Shown here in pieces: positions 26,350 to 34,060 of a stretch of DNA of 44,410 nt. The position numbers and the translations under genes were made by a program. Positions within the stretch are counted from its first letter, which is position 1. Each line of letters starts with the position of its first letter. Under the pieces are notes generated by a model. The model worked only from the letters and a program-made list of their open reading frames with translations, was not told where the DNA came from and did no database searches. This DNA is from Clostridiaceae bacterium (GTDB lineage: Bacteria; Bacillota; Clostridia; Lachnospirales; Lachnospiraceae): NCBI GenBank assembly GCA_902362865.1, contig CABIYE010000024.1:4611-49020 (forward strand), written 5' to 3'.

Positions 26350-28434
26350 TTACATCTCAGGCAACGGCAAATCCCGCATACTTTGCAGACTAATCATCAG
26401 TGTCGACGTGTTATGCAGCATTGCTGAAACTATAGGCTGAATGATACCGCCCACTCCAAGGCAAATAAGCGCGGTATTAATTCCGACAATCTTTCGATAG
26501 TTTGCCTGAATCCGTTTCATCAACGCATCGCTCAGATATTTTAACCGTACAATCTGGTATAAATCTTCTGCAGCAATGGTAATGTCCGCAATCTCTCGGG
26601 CAAGCTCCGCACCATCGCTAATTGCAATCCCCGCATCAGCCGCCGAAAGAGCAGGCGAATCATTCACGCCATCACCAATCATAAGGACTTTTCTTCCGGC
26701 AGCCTTTTCCCGTTCAATAAATCTTGCCTTGTCTTCCGGCAAAACTTCTGCGTAATATTCGTCTACGCCAACCCTTGCTGCAACTGCTGCCGCCGTACGT
26801 TCACTGTCCCCGGTCATCATAACGATTTTCCGGAATCCTGCAGCTTTCAGTGCACTTATCACTTCTGCGCTTTCCGGCCGCAGCGGATCCTCAATACAGA
26901 TTACAGCCGCCAGCATACCGTCCACTGCCAGATAGAGATGAGAAAATTCTTCCGGAAGTTTTTCAAATTGTTCCCGATATTCTTCACGAATCCGGCATTG
27001 TTCATCTTCAAACACAAAATGCGCACTTCCGATAATCACTCTTTTCTCTCCTACATGAGAAGATATGCCGTGGGCCACAATATATTCTACTTTCGAATGC
27101 ATTTCTTCATGATCAAGTCCCTCCCGTTTTGCCGCCGTTACCACCGCTTTTGCCATAGAATGCGGAAAATGCTCTTCCAGACATGCCGCAAGCCGAAGAA
27201 GTTCTCTTTCTTCCATTTTGCAGAACGGAATCACCTTTTTCACGGTTGGTTTTGCTTTCGTCAATGTTCCCGTTTTGTCAAATACGATCGTCTCTGCTTC
27301 CGCCACTGCCTCCAGATATTTCCCGCCTTTTACCGTGACCTCATAATTTCCCGCCTGACGAATTGCAGATAACACCGTAATCGGCATAGCAAGCTTCAAT
27401 GCACAAGAAAAATCCACCATCAAAACAGCTATAGTTTTCGTTATATTTCTTGTGGTAAGCCAAACCAGCGCCGTTCCCGCCAGTGTAACCGGAACCAGGC
27501 GGTCTGCCAGCCTTTCCGCCTTACTTTCTACTGAAGATTTTAACTTCTCAGATTCCTCAATCATAGTCACAATTTTCTCATAACGGGAAGCTCCGGATGC
27601 TTTCTGCACCGCAAAGACAAGTTCACCTTCTTCCAAAACACTTCCGGCATAGACATATCCGCCCTTTTCTCTGTGAACCGGAAGCGGCTCTCCCGTAAGG
27701 GACGCCTGATTCACCATTCCATTTCCTTCTGTCACTGTTCCATCAAAGGGAATCACATTTCCCATATGTACAACAATTTCGTCTCCTTCTTTTATCGTAC
27801 GGGAATCCATAAGAATTTCCTGCCCGTCTTTTTTCAGCCACACCTTCGAAACATTCAGAGACATACTACGCGCAAGGTCTCCCACAGACTTTTTATGAGT
27901 CCATTCTTCCATTGTTTCTCCGATTCCCAGCAGAAACATTACTGAACTTGCCGTATTTATATCGCCTCGCAGAAGTGATACTCCGATTGCCGCCGCATCC
28001 AATACAGACACTTCCAGTTTTCCCTTTATCAGACATCTTAACCCTTCTTTCAGATACCGGATAGATTTTACTGTCGTCCAGACCGCCCGAACAGGACAGG
28101 GAAGAAACAATTTCCCGGCATAATGAAGTACAACCTTGCTGATTAACTTCTCCTGATAAGTAGTATTTAACTTTCTCCCAGAACCGGCAAAAACTGTATC
28201 CGGAACTTTCACAGACGTATACCGGAACTTTCGTAGTGCCCGAATCAAAGGCTCTCTTTCTCCGGCAAAGCAAACGCAGGCATCGGCCGTCCGTCCATAA
28301 ACCTTTGCCTGCGTGACATATTCCAGCGTATTCAGATAATAGAGAAGCGTATCCGCTTCTTCTGCAGTCATACGCTTCTGTACTATATGAATACGGATTC
28401 TTCCCGGAATCTCATGCTTAATGATAAATTTCAA
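26350..28434 (-). CDS. P1B-type heavy-metal ATPase with HMA_2-like N-terminus
   Basis: A 694-residue metal-pumping ATPase. Residues 1-70 (KFIIKHEIPGRIRIHI) resemble the HMA_2 domain rather than a CxxC heavy-metal domain. Core motifs are complete: TGE (NQASLTGEPLPV), DKTGTLTKAKP near residue 386, an HP-like locus HFPHSMAKAV, MMTGDSERTA and GDGVNDSPAL near 588. The metal-site membrane helix reads DFSCALKLAMP, lacking the usual (C/S/T)P(C/H) proline. The ion is therefore uncertain; Cu, Zn/Cd, Mn and Fe are all open. It follows a DUF6110 gene with no gap and a 26-codon gene, apparently from one promoter. Confidence 0.92.
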   Translation of the reverse strand: MKFIIKHEIPGRIRIHIVQKRMTAEEADTLLYYLNTLEYVTQAKVYGRTADACVCFAGEREPLIRALRKFRYTSVKVPDTVFAGSGRKLNTTYQEKLISKVVLHYAGKLFLPCPVRAVWTTVKSIRYLKEGLRCLIKGKLEVSVLDAAAIGVSLLRGDINTASSVMFLLGIGETMEEWTHKKSVGDLARSMSLNVSKVWLKKDGQEILMDSRTIKEGDEIVVHMGNVIPFDGTVTEGNGMVNQASLTGEPLPVHREKGGYVYAGSVLEEGELVFAVQKASGASRYEKIVTMIEESEKLKSSVESKAERLADRLVPVTLAGTALVWLTTRNITKTIAVLMVDFSCALKLAMPITVLSAIRQAGNYEVTVKGGKYLEAVAEAETIVFDKTGTLTKAKPTVKKVIPFCKMEERELLRLAACLEEHFPHSMAKAVVTAAKREGLDHEEMHSKVEYIVAHGISSHVGEKRVIIGSAHFVFEDEQCRIREEYREQFEKLPEEFSHLYLAVDGMLAAVICIEDPLRPESAEVISALKAAGFRKIVMMTGDSERTAAAVAARVGVDEYYAEVLPEDKARFIEREKAAGRKVLMIGDGVNDSPALSAADAGIAISDGAELAREIADITIAAEDLYQIVRLKYLSDALMKRIQANYRKIVGINTALICLGVGGIIQPIVSAMLHNTSTLMISLQSMRDLPLPEM

Positions 28435-28761
28435 TTATAATTCCTCCGGCTCGCCGCCATTTTCTGCTTCTGCAAAATCATCCAGTTCTTCCTGAACGGC
28501 CGCCTCTTCTTCCACCGCTCTTTCTTCATTGATTTGCTTTGCTTCTGCCAGGATATCCTCTGCATTCTCCTGAACAGCTTCCGCCGTCTTCATAACACAG
28601 TCCTTCGCCCGCAGCACTGCCGCTGTACAACTTGTATATACTTTCTTCGCATCCTTGCTGGTCAACAATTTGATGCCAGCCGTACCAAATAACAGACCTC
28701 CTGCAAATATTCCAAGATTCTTTCCTTTAAAAATATCCATATCTTTTCCTCCTGCTTTCAT
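28435..28761 (-). CDS. DUF6110 family protein
   Basis: A 102-108-residue protein; an internal ATG (MDIFKGKN) at 28743 may be the real start, although the ATG at 28761 follows the small gene by eight bases. One hydrophobic segment (LGIFAGGLLFGTAGIKLL) is followed by KDAKKVYTSCTAAVLRAKD and a long acidic helix rich in Glu and Ala. It fits the DUF6110 family, which is found beside P1B ATPases. The conserved Cys and acidic tail suggest a metal chaperone or ATPase partner role, an inference from context. Its stop abuts the ATPase start. Confidence 0.8.
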   Translation of the reverse strand: MKAGGKDMDIFKGKNLGIFAGGLLFGTAGIKLLTSKDAKKVYTSCTAAVLRAKDCVMKTAEAVQENAEDILAEAKQINEERAVEEEAAVQEELDDFAEAENGGEPEEL

Positions 28762-28769
28762 TAAAAATA

Positions 28770-28850
28770 TTATTTATGTTTCTTGCCGGTATAAAATAGC
28801 ATTCCCATACAGAACACCATTGCCCATGCCCAAAACTTATGCTGCTTCAA
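28770..28850 (-). CDS. 26-residue membrane microprotein beside the metal ATPase
   Basis: A short gene too small for routine calling: TTG at 28850 preceded by GAGGTGATAGT, coding KQHKFWAWAMVFCMGMLF then YTGKKHK and TAA. It has a basic N-terminus, one 15-residue hydrophobic span with Trp, Cys and three Met, and a basic C-terminus, the shape of a single-pass membrane peptide. It is the first gene after the promoter, eight bases before the DUF6110 gene. The strong ribosome site and amphiphilic composition argue for a real gene. It may assist assembly of, or metal transfer to, the P1B ATPase. Confidence 0.72.
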   Translation of the reverse strand: MKQHKFWAWAMVFCMGMLFYTGKKHK

Positions 28851-28883
28851 ACTATCACCTCATTTGTTTAAAGTTTAGATATT

Positions 28884-28913
28884 ATCATACTCCCGCCTAC
28901 AAGGCTTAGTCAA
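28884..28913 (-). promoter_or_regulatory. Promoter of the metal-ATPase cluster
   Basis: TTGACT (28913-28908), 18 bases, TATGAT (28889-28884) on the minus strand, about 34 bases ahead of the microprotein start. Confidence 0.55.
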
Positions 28914-28921
28914 AGCAAACC

Positions 28922-29083
28922 ATTTTTAACGAGATATTTTCTCAACAACAAAAGATTGTTTATGAACATCCAACGTATTGGAAAAAGATTGAGATTGAAA
29001 ATATCAAGGGTAAGCTTATTCTGATTGGAGCAGACGATGACAACCTGTGGGAGGCAGGTAAATACGTCCGGCACTGCCGATAG
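28922..29083 (+). pseudogene. Relic of an acyl-CoA thioester hydrolase/BAAT C-terminal domain gene
   Basis: A plus-strand open stretch of 53 codons with no start codon translates as IFNEIFSQQQKIVYEHPTYW, then IEIENIKGKLILIGADDDNLWEAGKYVRHC and a stop. The KGKLILIGADDDNLWEAGKYVR segment is what the alpha/beta-hydrolase BAAT_C family carries around its catalytic Asp. The rest of the gene is missing, and its orientation opposes every neighbour. It is a fragment left by an earlier rearrangement. Confidence 0.6.
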
Positions 29084-29103
29084 GCTTGAAATTTGTTATG
29101 CGT

Positions 29104-29541
29104 TTACCCGCCCACTTTCAGAACCATTTTTTGGCATGGATAATCAAATACTACCAGTTCTTCATCGTCCACAAAGCCGCACGAATGATAACAATAACGG
29201 GCAGCCATTCCTATCTGGTCTCCTTCCCGGAATGTAATCACATGAACCGTTTCCCCTTCCTCAAAACATTCTACCATCTGTTTAATTAGTCGTTTTCCCA
29301 CGCCCTGTTTTCGGAATTCCGGCACAACTGCCAAAAATGTAAGCTCCTTTTCCTGATAAGAAAACGTAAGCATTCCTGCCAGTCTGCCTTCCCTTTCCTC
29401 CAAAAACGCCGTCTTACAGTCTATTGCTTTATAAAGTGCTTCTAGAAATTCTATCTCCTGATATCCGGGAAAAGCTTCTTTCACCTGTTCCATCATGGAA
29501 AGTATGTTGCTAATATCTTCACTCATTACATATCGAATCAT
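29104..29541 (-). CDS. GNAT family N-acetyltransferase
   Basis: A 145-residue acetyltransferase fold. LTFLAVVPEFRKQGVGKRLIKQMVECF is the acetyl-CoA-binding motif (V-x-x-x-x-R-x-x-G-x-G), and AARYCYHSCGFVDDEELVVF is the C-terminal block. The substrate is unknown. It overlaps the upstream helix-hairpin-helix gene by four bases (ATGA), so the two are co-translated. Confidence 0.9.
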   Translation of the reverse strand: MIRYVMSEDISNILSMMEQVKEAFPGYQEIEFLEALYKAIDCKTAFLEEREGRLAGMLTFSYQEKELTFLAVVPEFRKQGVGKRLIKQMVECFEEGETVHVITFREGDQIGMAARYCYHSCGFVDDEELVVFDYPCQKMVLKVGG

Positions 29542-29837
29542 TGATTTTCACATCTTTCTGGATAGTCCTTATCCTTCCAATACCACCATTTTAATTTCTC
29601 CGGTTCATGCTGTTCATGTTCTGCAAAATATACTGCACAGCGAAATACATACAACACACATCTGTCATCCTGAAATCCCTTTTTCATACAATCCAAACGA
29701 TACAATTCTTCCGGGTCTTTTCCTCTTAAGTCTGAAATGCAGTGAATTCCAATATTTTTAAGATGCTGTTCCATATTTGCTCCCACGCCAGGTATCTTCT
29801 TCAAATCACTGGTTTTATTCTCCTCATTCTGTATCAT
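29538..29837 (-). CDS. Helix-hairpin-helix protein, Cdd1 (pathogenicity locus) family
   Basis: A 99-residue protein. The helix-hairpin-helix is LKKIPGVGANMEQHLKNIGI (about residues 13-32), followed by SDLRGKDPEELYRLDC. The C-terminal half with CVLYVFRCAVYFAE and EKLKWWYWKDK matches the Cdd1 family found near C. difficile toxin loci. Helix-hairpin-helix motifs bind DNA non-specifically, but no function is proven for this family. RBS GAAGGGGG is seven bases upstream. It is translationally coupled to the GNAT gene. Confidence 0.88.
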   Translation of the reverse strand: MIQNEENKTSDLKKIPGVGANMEQHLKNIGIHCISDLRGKDPEELYRLDCMKKGFQDDRCVLYVFRCAVYFAEHEQHEPEKLKWWYWKDKDYPERCENQ

Positions 29838-29910
29838 CTCAGATCCCCCTTCTCAACCTTCGCTCTTCATTTTTTAGTATATCCCTGTTTTCCACTTACC
29901 CCACCTATAG

Positions 29911-30075
29911 AAACATATCAACAAATTCTGTAGCAAAAAGATATTGATACATTTCGCTATCCATATCACAGCCTGAACCTCGCTCGTTCACGCGAACAGG
30001 TCAACAGCTATTTTTAGACCTAACTAATAGCACGTTTTCCATGCACTCGACCTTATTATACCTGAAAATTCAGCA
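29911..30075. repeat. Direct repeat 1, left copy
   Basis: Matches 43031-43200 in the same orientation with scattered mismatches and a small indel; shared words include ACAAATTCTGTAG, GCTATCCATATCAC, CTATTTTTAGACCTAACT and CCATGCACTCGA. On the minus strand a short open stretch (MDSEMYQYLFATEFVDMF) is visible here and decayed in the other copy, so the repeat may be the 3' remnant of a lost gene. The rest of the 322-base gap (29838-30159) shows no gene. Confidence 0.8.
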
Positions 30076-30159
30076 TCGTCATACTTTAGATATTCGTTAA
30101 TTTTATCTGAATATAAAATAATATTCATTTTCCCTCCACCAAATGGGAATTTGTCCACA

Positions 30160-31368
30160 TCAAAGTAGCTCTAAAATATCTCCAATTTTCTTCCCTTCCG
30201 CTTCTTCGATTCCTGAATTTCGAAGCGTTAGCTTATATGCAGATGTTCCTCCGTTACAGCTTTGCGAACCAACTTCTTTCTCAACCACTAGTTGTGCATC
30301 TCTTAACCTTTCAAATCCATCTTGTAATATATCAACTTCTTGTGAACCATCATAATCTCCCATACAATACCCCGTATAAAATTTGCGATTTTCATCTACC
30401 ATTATAATGCAAGTTGCAGACATACATTTATATATTAATTCTGTCCGATTAGGTATTATATAGTTATAATCCAATAGTGCATTTAATAACTCTTTTCCTT
30501 TTAGTTTTTTTAGTTCTTCCGATCTTGGTTTTATAATATTTTTCCCCAAAGATTTTAATATTATATTATTAATGTACTTTATATTTTTCATAAAAAACTT
30601 GTAAATATCAGACTCATTATCTCTATCAGTTTCGCCCATTGTAATGCGAATTTTCTCTATTATCTCTGCATGTTTTTTGTATATTTCACAAGATATATCT
30701 TTTTGTGTGGTCGCTAATATACTATTGGTGAACGGATTTGAAATATCTAGTGCATATTGCTCCAACACTCTTTTCGTATCTTCTATTTTTAATTTCTGAC
30801 AGTTTTCACATGCAGGTTTTATTACTTCATCAAATAATTCCTGATATGTAATAGAGATAAAATTCTTATTTGCTACGCTGCTATTTGAAAATGCTTTTAA
30901 AAGAATATAACATCTTTGTCTATCTTTATATTTTTCCTCACAATACTTATAATAATCATTTGATTGCGGTATACCATTCGTAAATGTTTCGCTTGCTTTA
31001 ATTTTGTTTTCTATAACCAATACTAAAGAACAGCTTGTTCCAAAAATATCTATTTTTCTACCATTATTAGTTTTATGTTCAGTTTCAAAATTCATATCAG
31101 CAATATCTGCCTTATCAATCTCAAGATTTTCTCTCTTACTTTCGACCAATTCTAAAAATTTTTCTAAAGGAAATTTCCCCAATTTATGATTTTGTTTAGG
31201 GTTAAGAAGCCAACTAACAAAACTACTATGCCATTCCTCTCTTCTCTTATTTCCCATAATAGTAAACTCATTAGGTGACTCATATTTTTGTTTCAATGTT
31301 CTAAAATCACTATCATTTTCTAATGCATCTAGCATGTCTTTTATACTAGGATTCATTTCTTTTGACAT
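30160..31368 (-). CDS. PD-(D/E)XK nuclease superfamily protein
   Basis: A 402-residue protein with a recognisable nuclease core: EHKTNNGRKIDIFG (Asp107) followed by LVLVIENKIKASE (Glu120-x-Lys122), the D...ExK pattern of the PDDEXK_4 group. Upstream RREEWHSSFVSWLLNP is also typical. The C-terminal half is helical with no known motif. Start ATG has GGAGG seven bases upstream. It is notably A/T-richer than the core genes and sits inside one direct-repeat interval but not the other, so it looks like acquired cargo. Such orphan nucleases are often phage-defence or mobile-element genes; that role is inferred. Confidence 0.8.
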   Translation of the reverse strand: MSKEMNPSIKDMLDALENDSDFRTLKQKYESPNEFTIMGNKRREEWHSSFVSWLLNPKQNHKLGKFPLEKFLELVESKRENLEIDKADIADMNFETEHKTNNGRKIDIFGTSCSLVLVIENKIKASETFTNGIPQSNDYYKYCEEKYKDRQRCYILLKAFSNSSVANKNFISITYQELFDEVIKPACENCQKLKIEDTKRVLEQYALDISNPFTNSILATTQKDISCEIYKKHAEIIEKIRITMGETDRDNESDIYKFFMKNIKYINNIILKSLGKNIIKPRSEELKKLKGKELLNALLDYNYIIPNRTELIYKCMSATCIIMVDENRKFYTGYCMGDYDGSQEVDILQDGFERLRDAQLVVEKEVGSQSCNGGTSAYKLTLRNSGIEEAEGKKIGDILELL

Positions 31369-31486
31369 ATTTGTACCTCCACAAACCCGATTTGTCGCTT
31401 TGTTGTTTCAGTTCTATATCTGTCCGTATCTGTAACCTCGTTTTATTTCCGCAGATAGGGCATCGTACCCATTCAATCTTGCTCAC
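31346..31486 (-). pseudogene. Truncated cysteine-rich KTR-domain gene
   Basis: From GTG 31486 the frame reads SKIEWVRCPICGNKTRLQIR then TDIELKQQ, the first half of a KTR-domain protein. The expected second cysteine pair (FPLFCPKCKQ) is missing and is replaced by an unrelated tail running into the nuclease gene start. Only half of the zinc site remains. KTR proteins are common in the cargo of conjugative transposons. Confidence 0.7.
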
Positions 31487-31727
31487 TTTCACGAATCCCC
31501 CCAAAACCACGAAACAGGTAAATTCCCAATACAACATTAAATCCCGTAGCAGCAAACACACTGAAACGCTCTGGAATACCGAAAAAATCTCTCGGAACTA
31601 TGTTTGTACCGATTGCTCCTGCAAACATGAGAAGTAATGCTATGTTTGCCTATATTGCTATGGAACGATAATTTTTATCCCGATACCCGCCAGTCATAAT
31701 TAGAATAATTTCTTCTTTCCTGTTCAT
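31473..31727 (-). pseudogene. DUF998 C-terminal fragment fused to a foreign start, with an in-frame stop
   Basis: ATG 31727 after GGGAGGCG begins MNRKEEIILIMT (TetR-like start), then switches into the DUF998 sequence GGYRDKNYRSIAI. There a TAG replaces the TGG of the intact copy at 43.6-44.3 kb. Past that stop the frame continues through GAIGTNIVPRDFFGIPERF to LGIYLFRGF. Two defects, a truncation and a nonsense codon, make it a clear pseudogene. Confidence 0.85.
31502..31700. repeat. Direct repeat 2, left copy
   Basis: 199 bases aligned without gaps to 43683-43881, same orientation, with about nine mismatches by my count (about 95% identity). It is the 3' part of the DUF998 gene. Mismatches include the change that creates the stop codon here. 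Confidence 0.9.
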
Positions 31728-31743
31728 CTATACGCCTCCCATA

Positions 31744-31776
31744 CTTAACGATAGTTATTCTACTATCATTCGTTAG
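31744..31776. promoter_or_regulatory. Palindrome upstream of the DUF998 fragment
   Basis: CTTAACGATAGTTATTC and its near-complement ACTATCATTCGTTAG form an interrupted palindrome with ACGATAGT/ACTATC(AT) halves. It lies just before a ribosome site and a TetR-like start, so it is probably the surviving operator of a lost TetR gene. Confidence 0.5.
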
Positions 31777-31799
31777 TTTTTACAACAAATTTTATCTCT

Positions 31800-31905
31800 C
31801 ACTTACTCACTTTTCACTTTGCAAAATAGTAGCACATTTAATTCTATTTCAGGCTTTACTTTTACAAACAGGGCAGTATACCCATTCAGATATTGCTTTT
31901 TCCAT
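31800..31905 (-). pseudogene. Second KTR-domain gene, frameshifted
   Basis: ATG 31905 reads MEKAISEWVYCPVCKSKA then TGA. Shifting frame gives EIELNVLLFCKVKSE, so the original gene had the KTR order CPVCKSK...ELNVLLFC. A small deletion has broken the frame. It lies 420 bases from another broken KTR gene. Confidence 0.65.
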
Positions 31906-31910
31906 TTTGT

Positions 31911-32144
31911 CTATGTACCTTCTTTCAGTTCTGCCGTAAAATAACGGTAGGCAAATGCTGTAAGGATACCACCAAACAATACCGAAACCGCAGCAACGGT
32001 CAAAATTCCTATCATCTGCGCCTTGCTCATTTCAGCCGTGACCGACAAGAAATGGAGAAACTGGTTTTCCATATTTAACACATCTGCTGCTATAAGAGTC
32101 GCCCCGATTGATGCTAAAGCTACTCCTACACCGGCAAATATCAA
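31911..32144 (-). CDS. Small membrane protein, possibly a truncated gene
   Basis: 77 residues from TTG 32144 with a poor ribosome site. There are two hydrophobic spans, about residues 2-22 (IFAGVGVALASIGATLIAAD) and 44-66 (MIGILTVAAVSVLFGGILTA). I do not recognise it. It begins 12 bases after the CPBP gene, so it may be co-translated, or it may be the C-terminal end of a larger lost permease. Confidence 0.45.
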   Translation of the reverse strand: MIFAGVGVALASIGATLIAADVLNMENQFLHFLSVTAEMSKAQMIGILTVAAVSVLFGGILTAFAYRYFTAELKEGT

Positions 32145-32156
32145 AATGATTATTGT

Positions 32157-32981
32157 TCATTCTTTTATTTTTCTTTCTTCGCTATCATTATTTTCCAAAA
32201 ACCTTTCGGCAGTCTTATTCCTTACAAGTACGGCAGTCGGCGTAATGACCAGATACAAAACGGTCAAGATTATAAAGAACCCTATATCTGCATCCAGAAA
32301 TACATAAAGAATATTAAAACCAAAGTGCAGCAATACCGAATAAAGCAGGTTATTATGCCATTCCAGGAAAATATTCATCAGTACGGTAATGGATGTAATC
32401 ACAACTATGTTAGAAATAACATAGGGGATTGCCCTCCAATCGGTAAACTCTGAATCCACTACCCAAAGCAAAGTATGCCAGAAGCACCATACCAATCCCT
32501 GACAGACAGAGGATTTCAAAAAGCCATACTTTTTATTAAATTCCTCACGCATAAAACCACGCCATCCCAATTCTTCCCCTGTCGGTCCCGAAGTCAGGGA
32601 AAGAAAAATGCTGAGCGGCAACGCTGTGGTTCCCAGATTGATGTAGGACAGCATGGGCTTTCCCGTCATAATGGAATAGAGGAACAGCGACAACACGCTG
32701 ATACCAAAAGTAAGGGCAAAAGAGAACAGAATCGGAAGCAACTCTGCTTTCCCAGAAAAGCACCGCTTCACAAAGACCATTCTTGTTTCATCAGGTCTGA
32801 AATGCCGCCACCCAATAAGAAGCAGATAGGTTGGCGACCATGCGATAAGATTTCGTACAATCCACATGATGACAGGCGGTGCATGAAAGACAAGACTTGC
32901 CGAGCCTGCCACAAAAATAATGAGCGCCCAGACAAGGATATAGGAGCTTATGATATATTTCTTCAGATAATTTGGTTTCAT
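32157..32981 (-). CDS. CPBP family intramembrane metalloprotease
   Basis: From ATG 32981, eight bases after AAGGAG, 274 residues with six to eight membrane spans. The CPBP/Abi signature is present: GPTGEELGWRG (Glu136, Glu137, Arg141), then CFWHTLLW and LLHFGFN, which supply the two metal-binding histidines. Members include prenyl-protein proteases and bacteriocin self-immunity proteins. It follows an XRE regulator by four bases, so the pair is probably one regulated unit. Confidence 0.9.
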   Translation of the reverse strand: MKPNYLKKYIISSYILVWALIIFVAGSASLVFHAPPVIMWIVRNLIAWSPTYLLLIGWRHFRPDETRMVFVKRCFSGKAELLPILFSFALTFGISVLSLFLYSIMTGKPMLSYINLGTTALPLSIFLSLTSGPTGEELGWRGFMREEFNKKYGFLKSSVCQGLVWCFWHTLLWVVDSEFTDWRAIPYVISNIVVITSITVLMNIFLEWHNNLLYSVLLHFGFNILYVFLDADIGFFIILTVLYLVITPTAVLVRNKTAERFLENNDSEERKIKE

Positions 32982-32985
32982 CCCA

Positions 32986-33873
32986 TTAGCTCCTTTCCCT
33001 GTCCGTGCAGATGACAAGCTCGCTCTTAATACCGTTCAATTCGATCATATTCTCCGCATCAGGCGTATCAAATCGTTCGGCTTGCCGCCCATATTTTTCA
33101 TAAGAGATACTTGTTCCAATCCCCTTTGTAACAGCAGTAAAAACAGCGTCCCTGGGAACATGGATTTTTGAGGTTGCCGACACTTGATTGATTGCAATTT
33201 CTCCCTTTAAAGAATGGCAGACTACATCCATGTCAAGATTGCAGTTTATCTCTACCGTACCAACAACATCTTCCAAAATGACGCTCGGAGTCTTTATATC
33301 AAGTTCAATACTGTCACACTCCAAAGAACAGATTTTTACGGTTTCCCCATTGACGGCACATTCAATTTTCCCGATATAGGGAGAGGGAATTTGAACGAAG
33401 ATACTGACCGCTTCCTTTGCCGTCGCTTCGGATACGCCGTTTTTGCGGTTTACATCCACATCAATCCTTTTTCGGATGTCGTCAATCCTGACCTTGAAAT
33501 CCTTCTGGAGCGTGGAGAGGCTATTGGATGCCATACGGATACGGATTTTCTCGCCCTCGTATCCCGATAACAGGAATTGCTTTGCTCCGCCAAACTTCAT
33601 GTCATAGCGTTTCGGCTCGTCAATATCGTACTCCGTGATACTTTCATAAAGATAGTCCGTTGGCTTTTTCGCTCCTTTTTCATTAGAGAGCAGCTCATCA
33701 ATGGAAATGTCAAACAGTGCGGAGATTGCCATGATGTTTTCGATGTCGGGGATACCAGCATCCGTTTCCCATTTCGTAACCGCCTGCCTTGATACACCAA
33801 GCTTCTCTGCCAGCTGTTCCTGCGACATTCCGGTCTGCTTGCGGATGGATTTCAATTTTTCTGCAAATGTCAT
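32986..33873 (-). CDS. XRE-family regulator with C-terminal DUF4097-like beta domain
   Basis: A 295-residue protein. Residues 1-62 are a classic helix-turn-helix (TGMSQEQLAEKLGVSRQAVTKWE, the DNA-binding part) followed by IPDIENIMAISALFDISIDELL. Residues 95-290 are rich in short beta-strands alternating Val, Ile, Asp and Ser, the pattern of DUF4097 adhesin-like beta-helices. The start is preceded by AAGGAGGTCACGAAC. The C-terminal domain could sense a ligand or an envelope signal; its role is unknown. The adjacent CPBP protease suggests a sensor-protease pairing. Confidence 0.88.
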   Translation of the reverse strand: MTFAEKLKSIRKQTGMSQEQLAEKLGVSRQAVTKWETDAGIPDIENIMAISALFDISIDELLSNEKGAKKPTDYLYESITEYDIDEPKRYDMKFGGAKQFLLSGYEGEKIRIRMASNSLSTLQKDFKVRIDDIRKRIDVDVNRKNGVSEATAKEAVSIFVQIPSPYIGKIECAVNGETVKICSLECDSIELDIKTPSVILEDVVGTVEINCNLDMDVVCHSLKGEIAINQVSATSKIHVPRDAVFTAVTKGIGTSISYEKYGRQAERFDTPDAENMIELNGIKSELVICTDRERS

Positions 33874-34060
33874 GTTCGTGACCTCCTTATTTTGGTATGC
33901 CCAGTATAGGAAAGTGTATTTTGCACTACAAGCAAGCAGAGATTACATATCAACTTTTTCTGCTACTTTGCGTGGCATTTTCTTATTTATCATTATTTTT
34001 CTCTCCAAACAATGGTCGAATGATTTTCTCCATTTTTGTCAACAACAATTCATCGATATC

